Of a stretch of 64,000 bases of DNA, positions 23,780-35,400 are shown one piece after another; the stretch's first letter is position 1; every line of letters begins with the position of its first letter. A model generated the notes under the pieces. The model did not search any database. It was given only the letters and a program-made list of their open reading frames with translations, and was not told the DNA's origin. Both the position numbers and the translations under genes were made by a program. This stretch comes from Batkoa obscura (Eukaryota; Entomophthoromycota; Entomophthoromycetes; Entomophthorales; Batkoaceae), in assembly GCA_030770535.1 (NCBI GenBank), contig JASVEC010000005.1, forward strand, positions 310,001-374,000. The letters run 5' to 3'.

Positions 23780-24871
23780 ATGAAGAAAAAAGTAAAATTT
23801 AAATAAACAATTAAATAAATAATAGACTAATAATTTAGGTTTTATTAATGGGAAAATCAGGATCTGGAAAGACGAGTATGAGATCGATAATATTTTCCAA
23901 TTACATTGCCCGAGATACACGTCGATTAGGAGCTACAAGTAATTCCAATTTCGAATGTATAAAATCATAACCTATAGTAACCTTATAATTATTTTTAGTT
24001 GATGTTGAACATTCACATGTTCGTTTTTTAGGCAATTTAGTGCTTAATCTATGGGATTGTGGGGGTCAAGAAGCTTTTATGGAGAATTATTTTACATCTC
24101 AAAAAGATCATATATTTCGAAATGTAGAAGTATTAATTTATGTATTTGATGTTGAATCTAGAGATTTAGAAAAAGATTTAATTTATTATCAAACATGTTT
24201 AGAAGCAATGGCAACCAACAGTAAAGATGCTAAAATATTTACTTTAATTCATAAAATGGATTTAGTACAAGAAGAACTTAGAGAACAAGTGTTTCAAGAA
24301 AGAGTGGAAGAGTTAAGAGTTCGAAGTGTACCTATGGAAATTCAAGCATTTAAAACTTCGATTTGGGATGAAACTTTATATCAAGCTTGGTCTTCGATTG
24401 TTTATACTTTAGTTCCTAATGTATCTAAATTAGAAAAACAATTAGGTAAATTTTCAAGTTTATGTGAAGCAGAAGAAGTGGTCGTATTTGAAAGAACTAC
24501 ATTTTTGGTTATTTCTCATCATACTGCTGATAGTTCAAATAATCAAGATATCCATCGATTTGAAAAAATATCTAATATTATTAAACAATTTAAATTATCT
24601 TGCTCCAAATCTCAAGCTCAATTTAAATCTATGGAAATTCGACATAATTCCTTTTCAGCTTTTATTGATGTATTGACCCCAAATACTTATGTATTATTAG
24701 TCATGAATGATTCTAGTATTCGTAAGTTATTTATCTTATTCTAGTTTTATGATTCTAATTTAATATACTTTATTTATTTATTTTATTTATTTAGAATCAG
24801 CTGCTACGTTAATGAACATTAAAATGGCAAGAACTCATTTTGAAAAATTAGAAGCTAATCAATTACGTTAA
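23780..24871 (+). CDS. GTR1: Gtr1/RagA small GTPase of the TORC1 pathway
   Basis: Four exons (23780-23791, 23839-23938, 23999-24721, 24795-24871) give 303 residues. The first exon is only MKKK; the second opens [13 protein letters not shown] (P-loop 9-16). [15 protein letters not shown] crosses the second intron. The G3 motif is WDCGGQE (D57), and the base-recognition motif is the Rag-type HKMD at 122-125 instead of NKxD. The C-terminal half is the roadblock-like dimerisation domain typical of Rag GTPases. Gtr1/RagA pairs with Gtr2/RagC on the vacuole or lysosome to signal amino-acid sufficiency to TORC1. All four exons are needed for a full-length protein. Confidence 0.95.
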
Positions 24872-24984
24872 ATTTTAATGTTTCTATTTTATAATTTTAT
24901 ATATTAAAGCATCGAGTATTAATAACAATAGAGAAAAGTAATATTATTTATTTTATTATTTTTATTATTAAAAAAAGAAAGAGA

Positions 24985-25936
24985 TTAAATATTAGATGAA
25001 TTTAAATTTTTAATTTTAATCCATAATAATATTAATCGAATTAAAAAATATTGAGATAAAATCGATATTGGATAAGTTAAATAATACCCAATTTTAGCTA
25101 TTAAAGATCTATTATATCTTTCTCCTTTAATTTCTATTATATTACCTGATGGAAAACCAGTTGTATCTTTATTTAATTCCATATTCATTAATTTTATTAA
25201 ACATTTTAATTCTAATTTATTAATTTTATTTTTAAATTTCCATTCCCTTAATTTTGTATTATCATTATATTCTTTTATTATTGGTATTAAATTTAATTGA
25301 TAAACTAATAAAAAGCAAGTATCATTCATAAATAAAGTACCAAATTGAGTTAATGAAGCGTCTTCTAATTGCCAAGCAAATTGTTTGTCTTCATAATGAT
25401 TTAAATTGATATTTAAAAACTTTAATAACCCCTTTAAAAAAGAAGAAATACCTAATTGATATTGATATTTTTTTAAATAGAGATAAAAATAATCTAATTT
25501 AATTATTAAATTATTATTATCATTATTATCTTCTTTATCTCGTTTTATTAAACTTTGAATTTGATTTTCTAACTCTGTATTTAATCTTTTATTAGTGGAT
25601 AAATGCCATTCTTTCCTTCTCTTTTTCTTAATCTCTAAATATAAAGTTCGATCTTCAATATATTTCCAATGACCTTTAAAGATACCAATTTTATTTAATA
25701 ATTGATGAATTAATTCCATATCACCTGAAGTTATATCTACTAAATTAAAATTGATAATTTCTTCATTACAAAATTCTATTAAACTTATTATCTTTTCACT
25801 TAATACATCTCCTTGATTATAAAAATTATCACAGATATTAGAGAATTCTTGCGCATATTTAGAACGTTCAGTTTCACTAGAAATTAATCCTTCCCTTTCC
25901 GTTTGGCTTGAAATTGTGTCTTCAAGTTCACTAACC

Positions 25937-25938
<2 letters not shown>
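24985..25938 (-). CDS. Unrecognised protein with C-terminal membrane segment
   Basis: Single reading frame of 317 residues; I do not recognise the family. The first 30 residues are acidic and Ser/Thr-rich. The middle is Lys/Glu/Asn-rich and likely helical, with a charged patch (EIKKKRRKEWHLSTNKRL) near 105-120 and an Asp/Asn run near 140. The last 35 residues contain a hydrophobic stretch (ISILSQYFLIRLILLWIKI), suggesting a tail anchor or a two-helix membrane contact. Codon use resembles the neighbouring real genes, and 0.95 kb without stops in such AT-rich DNA supports a true gene. It is convergent with GTR1, 113 bases away. A TTA repeat sits directly upstream of its start. Confidence 0.65.

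Positions 25939-25976
<38 letters not shown>
25939..25976 (+). repeat. (TTA)n microsatellite
   Basis: About twelve TTA repeats immediately before the ATG of the unrecognised minus-strand gene, so within its 5' leader or promoter. Confidence 0.85.
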
Positions 25977-26885
25977 GAATTAATATAGAAGATTAAATTA
26001 GAGGATTGTCAAAATTATTAATATTAGATTATTTAAAAAATAAATCAGTTACAGTTTAACTATCTCTCTTTTAATTGAAATTATAGTCATATTTGTATTG
26101 ATGAAGAAATAAACCAATAAACAAAATTCATAACTTCTTTTTATTTGTAATTACTACTTTCACATGATTGGATTTATTAGATCGTTCGAAATGTTCCAGT
26201 ATAAATTCATATATATTAAAAAATAATTAATTATTGGTTGCAACACTATTAAAGAATTTATAGCAAAGTACTAATATTTTTATACTTAAGAAAAATTTGT
26301 TGTTGCAACCAATAATTTCTTATTTTTTAATATACATGAATTTATACTGGAACATTTTGAACGATCTAATATTTTTTGTAGACGATTAACAAGAGGTTGA
26401 ACTTCAATTTTATCTCTCGGTTAATTAACTTTTGTTAATAAATTAGTGGGAAATTTTATTCGCATTTAAATACCAAAGAAGAAATTATTTTGAAGAATAA
26501 ACATAAATTTATTGGTTGATTTAAGATCTATTGGAATTATTATTATTATAAAAAAATTAATAAATGCTATATAAAATGAAAATTTATTTTAGTAGAATAT
26601 ACAAACTAAAAATAAACATTTAATTTGGATTTTTAAAATGAACATTTTAAGTTAGTAAACTTTATAATAAATATACTGTCACTTTCCAAACATTACAAAC
26701 GTATTATTAAAAAAAAACTCCATTTCAACCAATAAAACAAGTTTATTTTAAATATTACTAGGTCACTTCAATTCTTTTTTCATGACATCACTACTTCTAA
26801 TTTCACCACTATTTAAATGTTAAAAAAGATATATAACTTTTTAAATTTCAATTTCAATTCAATTTTATTTCAAAAACAATTGATA
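25977..26885. other. Intergenic with a long inverted repeat
   Basis: About 0.9 kb between divergent genes. Its main feature is the 193-bp foldback element at 26177-26369. The rest is AT-rich without other signals. Confidence 0.5.
26177..26369. repeat. Foldback element with 69-bp inverted arms
   Basis: The left arm begins TTAGATCGTTCGAAATGTTC and runs to GGTTGCAACA at 26245. The right arm starts TGTTGCAACCAATAAT at 26301 and ends GAACGATCTAA at 26369. Apart from a few mismatches the arms are reverse complements, around a loop of about 55 bases. TA flanks both ends, fitting a TA-targeting MITE. It is unrelated in sequence to the 105-bp family. Confidence 0.85.
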
Positions 26886-27956
26886 ATGACAACTACAACA
26901 TTTAAAGTCAGTGATGATATTGAACTCTCATCCATCAGTACCTACTCCACAGTTTCCGTTAAAGAAAGAATCTCCCAGAATAACCTTTTCTCCTCTGATA
27001 AATTTGAAGCCTTTGACAGTCAATCTCAACTATTTCATCATGATAATTTCCCACATAAATTAAGTCTTAATGGATTTGCAGAAACAATTCATTTAGCTTA
27101 TGATCAACATCATGGCTTAACTTTAGCACCTCATCATCTTTGGATTGTTATATTACAAGGATTAGCTATTCACGTGAATTTAAATGGTGAGAAATGTAAG
27201 AGCATATTAGGTATTCAACATGAGGGTAAAGTAAATTTAGATGTTAGAAGAGATAACTTTGTATTAGGTAAAGATAATCCATGGCAAGAAGTATTTCCTG
27301 AATTTGTTGATGGGATTAATGGTAAAGTTAATAATGATTTAAGTCAATTGATTATTAAGCCATTTTCTACTTCGGATAAAGTGACAGTGGCAGTTACAGC
27401 TTTAACTATTATGGATTTATATAAAAATTATTTTATTTATTCACTTACTACAATGTGTGGTATACCAGAAATTGGATTATTAGGTACAGTAGAAGATTGG
27501 CAAGATTTAATTGATCGAAGTCAAACAGTATTAAATCAATTTGAAGATTTAAAATATTGGACTGAAGAATTGATACCTATATTAAATGAATTTGTTAAAG
27601 TTAAAAAGAATAATAATAATATAAATAAAGAATTTTGGACAAGTTTCTATAAGCCTGCAGGTGGTTCTGGTGGTCCTTTTATTAGAGGTTGGATTAATGT
27701 ATTTTATCCTTACTTACAAGCTGATAAAGATTATATTCAAAATCAATATATTAATTGGAAACAAGATTATGGGATGTTTTCTGGATTAACTTATGATCAA
27801 ATACCAGTTGGTTTTACAAAAACTCCATTTACTTGGAATTATTATAATGAAAAATTCAAAATGAATTTTGTTGGTGGTTTCCTTGGTACTAAAAAGAGTA
27901 CAATTAATCAAAATCATATTGAACCAGCCATTTCTTGGTTTATTAATTATGAATAA
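26886..27956 (+). CDS. DUF4419-domain protein
   Basis: Intronless, 356 residues from the ATG at 26886, which starts MTTTTFKVSDDIEL. An in-frame ATG at 26817 would add 23 hydrophobic, low-complexity residues and seems less likely. The protein matches the DUF4419 family: a region LTLAPHHLWIVILQGLAIHV with HVNLNGEKCK following, and later TVAVTALTIMDLYKNYFIYS, CGIPEIGLLGTVEDWQDL and GWINVFYPYL. DUF4419 proteins occur widely in fungi and other eukaryotes and have no settled biochemical function. No signal peptide or membrane segment is evident, so a cytosolic location is likely. Confidence 0.85.
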   Translation: MTTTTFKVSDDIELSSISTYSTVSVKERISQNNLFSSDKFEAFDSQSQLFHHDNFPHKLSLNGFAETIHLAYDQHHGLTLAPHHLWIVILQGLAIHVNLNGEKCKSILGIQHEGKVNLDVRRDNFVLGKDNPWQEVFPEFVDGINGKVNNDLSQLIIKPFSTSDKVTVAVTALTIMDLYKNYFIYSLTTMCGIPEIGLLGTVEDWQDLIDRSQTVLNQFEDLKYWTEELIPILNEFVKVKKNNNNINKEFWTSFYKPAGGSGGPFIRGWINVFYPYLQADKDYIQNQYINWKQDYGMFSGLTYDQIPVGFTKTPFTWNYYNEKFKMNFVGGFLGTKKSTINQNHIEPAISWFINYE

Positions 27957-28017
27957 TATTATATAAAATTAAAATAAATTATTGTAAGCTAAATATTAAA
28001 ACATTAAAATATATATT

Positions 28018-28075
28018 GTATATTATATTTATATTTATATTATATTTATATTTATATTTATATTATACTTTTATT
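28018..28075. repeat. TATATT-type minisatellite
   Basis: Alternating TATATT and TATATTTA units between the convergent DUF4419 and lipase genes. Confidence 0.6.
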
Positions 28076-28078
28076 ATA

Positions 28079-29302
28079 TTATTGTTGTAATAATTTGAAT
28101 TTTTTCATCCATTTTCTTTTCTTACGTTTAATATAATAACCATCACAGATAATAGATTTTTCAGAATAAAATTTATGCCATTTAAAACCAAATTTATAAC
28201 CAAATTTTTTAGTACATTCTGGGTGTTCAAAATAATATGACTGTTTACCATCAATAAGATAAGGAGGAGTATTAGTAGGAGGTAAACAGAATTGTGCTTT
28301 TTTATCATGTATAAAATATTCATTATTAAAATGATAATAACCCATTTTATTTAATGGTAAATGAGGTACAATATCATTTTGACTTACAATTCTCATTACA
28401 GTTAAAGGTAAATGATTAAAATATTTAACAAATTCTTCATTACCTACTCTTGGTTGTCCATAACTATATAAATGAATTGAATTATAACTCAATTTTAATT
28501 CATTTTGTAATCGAATACTTGCTAAACTAGCCATAGCACCACCAAGTGAATGTCCAATTAATACAAAAGTATATTGATCTAATTCATTATTAAATCTTAA
28601 TCTTAATTGTTCTATCATATCATAAATAATCGAATCTGTTGAACTTAAAATACCAGAATGTACTTTAATATTATTTAGATAATCTTGATTATAATTTGGA
28701 TCCACAACCTTCATCCTCCTTTTTTTAATATTTAAATCTAATAATTTATTACTTAAATTATCTGTACCACGAAATGATAATAATATTTTATTAGTAGTAG
28801 TAACATGTATCATACCAAAGGTACCATATCGTCGACTCTTATGAGTAGATATTAATTTAGTTGGTTGATTTATATTACATGAATCACAAGTCCATTCTTC
28901 AATTTGTTGTAATTTACAATAAGCTATACTAGCATAATTTTGATATTCCATAGCTTCACTTTCATTTCCTAATTTCAAATTATATCTAATGACTGGGTTG
29001 ATTATATTGTTGTTTATATTATTATTAGTTATTGAATTATTATATACTTCTACTTTATTATTATTGGTATTATTAATCGCAACCTCCTTCTTGTCAGTAT
29101 CACTGCCATTAGTATTGAGTATCTTTGTTTTTTCATCATCATTATTATCAGTGTTGTGGATCTTTATTACTTCTCTATCATTAAAGGTATTATTGACACT
29201 GTCAACTGGTATTTCCTTATTATCGTTACCATCATCATTAATGCTGGGTATCTCTATTATATTATTATCATCGTTATTAGTATTAACATTATTAAAATCT
29301 GT

Positions 29303-29348
<46 letters not shown>

Positions 29349-29680
29349 GTGGTATTATCTACTTTTATTTCATTATCGGTATTATTGGAATCATCTAATT
29401 TAATTTTGTCATAAACATTATCATTCCTACCACCATCATCTAACTTAATCTTATTACCCACATTCTCAGTGTTATTACTACTATGTACCTCTATCTTATC
29501 AATAATGTTCTCATTCACTCCAACTATCTTCTTATTAACTACATTCATACTTTTATTAGGCATAAATAAACTTAACTTCGATTTCCCATTTTGAACTAAA
29601 ATGAAATAGTAAAGCGAAAAACAGATTAAAAGAACTAATAAGAAAGTAAAACAGACCAGCTTTTTAAAATTGAGCTGCAT
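28079..29680 (-). CDS. Membrane-anchored class 3 lipase
   Basis: Intronless, 533 residues. Residues 8-28 form an uncleaved-looking signal anchor (type II topology). Residues 50-225 are an Asn/Asp-rich linker with many N-glycosylation sites and a 14-Asn run at 112-125. The lipase domain, about 235-510, has FRGT with T306 as likely oxyanion residue, nucleophile S378 in IGHSLGGA, D436 in SQNDIVPH and H502 in KWHKFY. This is the Ser-Asp-His triad of Rhizomucor-type triacylglycerol lipases and feruloyl esterases. The anchor plus long glycosylated linker suggests a wall- or surface-displayed lipase instead of a freely secreted one. Substrate is not determinable. The Asn run is encoded by an AAT microsatellite and may vary in length. 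Confidence 0.9.
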
Positions 29681-31755
29681 TTTTTATATCTTTAATTATT
29701 TTATTTTTTTAAAGTCGTGGATTGTATTTATACTTCTATATTTAATGGCTTTTTCTTATTAACATGCATTTCTTGAGATGCTTATAGTTTGATTAACGTA
29801 TGTGACCTAATAATTAGTATGTTGATCTTTTTTTTAAAGTTTATAAGCTTATTTTTTTTTAGAATCTAGGTTCTTTATATTTGTATATTTTATATTATAA
29901 CAGTAGATAAATTGTTAAAAATGCGCTATATATTATCTCAAAAACTTAACAATATTTGTTATTATCAATATATACTATTTATTTCAAAAGTTAAAACATC
30001 AACTATTCATCTCTTCTCATCTATTTCAAACTCCACTTTTAATTGAATTTGGATTAACTTAATGATAACATCATATTGTTAATCATTTTCATTTTTTTTA
30101 AACTTTAAACTGAGTTGAATGAAAATTATTACATCATAAATTAAAATTTATCAAAACATTAAAAAGCCTATGAATTCTCAAGAGTTTGATTTTGATAAAT
30201 ATTTAAAAGAGAGACGAAAAAGAGGAGGTATAAATACTTAGAGGATATCAATATTGAGGAGACATTGAATTGAAAGGTATAATATAGGATAAAAAAATGA
30301 ATTTGTATAAGCTTATGAAATGCAATAGTTTTTGATATAGAACAATGATTTTTAGATATATAAGAACAATTTTTAAACAATTTTTGATATTTATAGTTTT
30401 TCAAAAAAGTTTGTGAGTTTGATATACAAATTATTGATGTAACAATGTTAAATATGATAAAATATAATACAGTATAGTATATATACTATATGTTTGGATA
30501 AATTTATAGATAAAATACAAATAAAAGTGAAGATATAATCAACTAGTTATTGCTTCTAAACTTTTGTAGTGCTTTTTATAGATAATGACAATGAAAAATA
30601 CATGGTATATTAAATTTTTATTTTGTATTAACAACTTCTCAATTATTATAATTTGAGCTTTTTAATAATTTAGATTGTTATAAGTCTTTTTATCAATGAC
30701 ACTCATAACTTATGAAAAATAATTCAATAATTAAATTAACTGAAATTACAGATACATTATAGAAAAAGACATTCTATATCTCTATGTTTTATTTAAAATG
30801 AAATACTTTTATCTATTATTGAGTTTAGTTTAAATTTTATTAACATATAACGAAATTCATTGTAAAATAATTAAAATTAAAATTTGATTTTTCATTGTAA
30901 TTCATTATAATATAAAATAATACAATAATAAATTATAAACGAATCATAAGTCAAAAATTTGGACCTTAATTGATATTTCAATTAGTTTAAGTCAATAGAC
31001 TCCAAACTATAAATATAATTTATAATCTATACAAAAACTTCCCAAAAGTTTATTTTAAACTAAAATTTATAAAAATAAACTTGATCCTTTAATATTCTTA
31101 ATAAAGCTGGTAGCAACTCTTTTGAGACTTTCTTAGCGGTAACTTTTATAATCAGATTATTTATTTAGTCAATTCTTTTAATGTCTGATTTATATCTAGT
31201 CATACTTAGCGTAATTTTTTTCTTAAATGGTGGTTAATTAGGTCGCAAAGGAGCTATAACAGCTGTAAATAGTTACTTTTTTACTCATTTTTGGAAAAAA
31301 ACTGCTTCAAGTGATTTGTTAGTATGTAAGTTGATTATCAAAAAATAGAAATATACAAAACTACATTATTATAATTATACATTAGATTTAAATATTATTT
31401 ATTATATTACTTAAGGTTAGACAATGTAACTGATGGATCAATAATAAATTCATAATAGCACTAGAATAATGATAATAAACAATATCAAGATTTAAACTTA
31501 ATATTTCAAAATAAAATTAGTTTGTAAAGTACAAGGTATGACTAATTTTGTTTTAAGAGCATATTCTTAATGTTAAAGCTTTATAGTTAATCTTTTAAAT
31601 ATTTTAATAACTATTTATGATTTTCGTAAAGAAACTCAACACTCTTAAATATTGCAAATTTACTAATTTATCATATAATCAACTCAGCCGATTTTTTGAA
31701 GATCCTTACATTCACCTTGGCAATACTTCGTCCCTTTAGAAGCGCAACATTTTTA
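29681..31755. other. Intergenic, start of accessory island
   Basis: About 2.1 kb without a supported gene. Near 31181-31330 a short hydrophobic plus-strand frame (MSDLYLVILSVIFFL, then GRKGAITAVNSYFFTHFW) has a protein-like look but is interrupted, and I could not resolve it as an intron-containing gene. Confidence 0.45.
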
Positions 31756-31858
31756 ATGTGGGGAGTGTTTTTAGTTTCATCACTTTTTCCCTTTTAAGCA
31801 CTATTTGAGCAGAAAGATTGTTAGTAAAATTCTTAAACACAAAATACGTTCCCATATT
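31756..31858 (-). repeat. MITE-like 105-bp element, copy D
   Basis: Reverse-oriented copy beginning ATGTGGGGAGTG and ending GTTCCCATATTA; the centre is AAGCACTATTTGAGCAG. It lies on the left side of the virus-like fossil. Confidence 0.8.
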
Positions 31859-31925
31859 ACTATTATCTCGAGAACTTATGCATCATTTCATTAAAATAGA
31901 CCATATTAACTCCTTTATAAGTATC

Positions 31926-32144
31926 TCAACAACAATCTTTGGTAGTTTGATACCATATCTTTTGACCATAACCATAGAAGAAATAATGCTTGTTCATTAA
32001 CTTATTGAACCCTGTTTCACCGCCAGATTTTATGGCGCCTACAGTATCATCAATTATATATATATTAAATGCCTTTTTAATATTAAAGTGGAAAAAAGCA
32101 GAGATTAATGAAATATTAGAAAGTAATATTAAAATGTATTTCAT
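31926..32144 (-). CDS. Possible small secreted protein, unrecognised
   Basis: A 72-residue minus-strand frame starting MKYILILLSNISLISAFF, a plausible signal peptide, followed by a polar part with DTVGAIKSGGETGF, YFFYGYGQKIWYQTTK and a terminal CC. The composition after the signal segment is more protein-like than most short frames here. It could be a small secreted protein, or a remnant of a longer gene. No family recognised. Confidence 0.3.
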   Translation of the reverse strand: MKYILILLSNISLISAFFHFNIKKAFNIYIIDDTVGAIKSGGETGFNKLMNKHYFFYGYGQKIWYQTTKDCC

Positions 32145-32489
32145 ATTGATTTTAATTATATTTTATTCAATAGATTATAAAATGGCCAAACTTTTTTAAA
32201 CTTTATTGCACCTTATTTATACCTTTTCATATGCTTAATATTTTTTATGAATTAATTAAGGTGATAAAGAATCAATATATTTAAAAGAGTGTTTAAATAA
32301 GTGTGTATCATGTTAATACTTTTTTTGAATTGTACCTATAAACAGTATTCTATCATGTTTGATGATGAACGATGTCATTCAAATGTCATATAATTGTATC
32401 AAATGTTTAATATCATTAAATTTTCAAAACAAAATAGAAATAATTTTATCTGTTTTAAAAAATTCAAGAAAACTGAATATTAAAATAAT

Positions 32490-35400
32490 GGGAAAGGAAT
32501 TCAAAGCTTGAAGAGATTAATTCTAAGGATTTAAACTTATTTAGTAAATATATGAGTGAATATGAATATAGCTTATTAATTAATAGTGAAAGCATTAAAA
32601 CAAGTTCATGGTATATAGATATAGGCGATATATGAAGACAATATAGTTAAAATGCTCATGATGAACTTATCAATACATTTAATAAGTTAGCAGTTAATGA
32701 AATTAAAAAGTTATGGATAATGTTTATTAAACGTTTTAGTTGCGGTGACATGTCTCAAACAAAAGAATTACTTTCTAAATTCAATGGTATTTTTGATAAA
32801 TTATTAATCGTAAACGAGGGTTTGTATTCCGGTAGTTTAAATTGTCATGGATACAAATATATACAGAAGGTTATACTATGGGCCGATGTATAAAAAAAGC
32901 TTTTTATCTATGTCTGTAGTTATTCAGTTAATTTAGAATTAGTGCTAGTTCCTAATATATTTACTAAAGCTTTAAACAATATTTTTGATGAGTTCATGAA
33001 ATATAAATCTTTAAATCAAGCTTACACTGATATTATCCATGATAATAAGATTGTAATTAAAATCGCTGATAAGTTATCAAGAGGGGAATGGGATCCAAAA
33101 ATAGGTATTATTGGTGAACTTGGTACTTATACCGGTATTTAACTGAACTATTTTAAAACTCAAAGATGATTTGGTACCTGCGTAAACAATTAATCCTTGA
33201 TCAAGCATTTTTAACTAGAGATAAGGATAAACTGAGAAGAAAATAATATGTAAGTTGCCTATGGGAAGATTTTTTCAATATAATAGAAAGCAGTAGAGAA
33301 GGAAATCAATGACACTATGAATTAATGGTAAGTAAATGGAAAGAGTTCTATGATTTCGATTATAATAACGGAGACTTAACTGAAGAACAAGTCATTGATG
33401 ATTTTATGAATCATTATCCTGGTGATTTTACTCAAGTAGTTATTAAATTAGCAAGCACAAGAAGTAAACTGTCTTTACATTTTATCGGTAAACAACACTT
33501 TACTAGCTATATTGGTTTACATGATTATTTTTTTATATAGTCTCCCAAAGTAATTTATTTTCAATAACATGGTAAAAGTGTTTATAGTTATCGTCATCTT
33601 ATACGCACTATTTACAGTGATAGAGCTGCTGATCTTTCTAAATGGGAAACAAATAAGTTTTCTAAAGTTTATTGCATTGATCCCAAACTATCTCTACGCT
33701 ACAGAACAAACTTTTTAATTACTTTACCAGAAGAATTACAGAGTCACAATTTATCCAAATTTTATCATGCTTTAGCAGCTTTCTTTGTCCATATCAATTA
33801 AGAGATATTAGAAGCAAGCAAGAAAGCACAGCGTATCGCATGGTTTGTTATGGATAAACCAAAAACAATGCGCCATTCTCTATGCGAATCAAATACTAAA
33901 AAAGATTATCTTGAACTAAAGATATATGTATTTGTAACAGCCACCAATATCAAAGAACCCTATTTCCCCAAAGATTATATTGAACAATTCGAAGAAACTG
34001 GTTTTAAATGTGTTTATTCAGATCTACCTATTACAGGTTTCATGTTAGATCACGAATCTAATTTAATAAACTGTTATACTTTAATAGTTTATCAACGCTT
34101 TTAAAACTTTTACGAACATTTAAGGCGTAAAAGATAGCTATAACATATTTCAATAATATTCTTTTCAACAAACTAGATATGTAATAAATATATAAATCTT
34201 GTAAGTTTGATAGTTTTGTGCTTTAAATATTGCTAAATCAAAGTTAACTATTATAGGTTCATCATCAATAGCTTGACTAAAGTTATAGATGTTACCAGAT
34301 ACAATTTTAGAATAATCATAGATAGGAGGGTCACAAGTTAAAGTAAAATCAATTATTTTATCATGATCAAAGTATTCTTCAGTAATCAAATGCTTAACCT
34401 GTAGATGAATGAGGGCTTCTTCTAAAGCCTTATAAAATCCAACATTAGCTAAAAAAACCAATATTATCTTCATCTACACCTATCACCTCAAAAGGTCTTA
34501 GTTATTTAATTCGTAAACACATTTTAAAAAAAGCAAAAGAGTTATTTAATAAGTTCTGAAATTAATATTGGGTAAAGTCTTCAGCCTATTTTTATTACCA
34601 TGGCTTGCTGGTAAGCAGGTAATTTAAAAAATCTTTAATTGTTTTTTTGCCACTGATAAATTTTTCCGAAAATAGTTCTGTATCAAAGTTCGATGTATTT
34701 TTTATCGATCTCTATCTGGTCATTAAAATGACATTGATTATCTTTTAATGCTTCTAAATAAACTTTCTACATTTAAAGGTACATTGCAATTATCAAAGTA
34801 ATACTCCAGAAGTTCTTTAGTTAAATTTTCAATAACAACTCTACAATAGCGCTTACGTGGATCTTTACTGGAGTGACATAAATCTGCAATACGTATTTTT
34901 CCATCAATAATTGATTTTACGGCTGATATCTGGTGTGATAAAAAATCACGTAAATGTAAAAAACTTTGAAATTTAGTACTTATGGCTATATAATTATCGT
35001 ACGCTTTTCCGAATGCTACTACCTCATCTTTATTAATTGATGAGGTACATTTACGTGAGTTATTGAAAACAATATTTAAAATCTTATAAAATGTTTTTTC
35101 TAAAATTTGTCATTTGTTAACTCTCTGTATACTTGAAGAACTGATTTTTCATAAAAAGGCTCACCTGTATTTTGTTTTACCACCCATTGATGATTAATAT
35201 TAACATAACTCTGTTTGATATAAGATGATGTCATCTTAAAAACATCAATACCCTTTTACTCAGGATTGATTGTTATGTAACAATGTACCTGTATATAGTG
35301 TTATTTTTCAGAAGCCATTTTAATACTATTTAAACGGGCACCATATCCAATTAATTGTTTTTCGTGTGTGTAATCCCAGTGTGGATTTATAATATGTATA

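Noticed and set aside
28989-29414. Long plus-strand frame rich in Leu/Ile/Ser opposite the lipase gene
   Set aside because: It is the complement of the Asn/Asp-rich linker of the lipase; the composition comes from the AAT repeat, with no independent gene signal.
31181-31330. Short hydrophobic plus-strand frame starting MSDLYLVILSVIFFL
   Set aside because: Protein-like at first sight, but interrupted and without a plausible intron or recognisable family; mentioned only as a note to the intergenic region.
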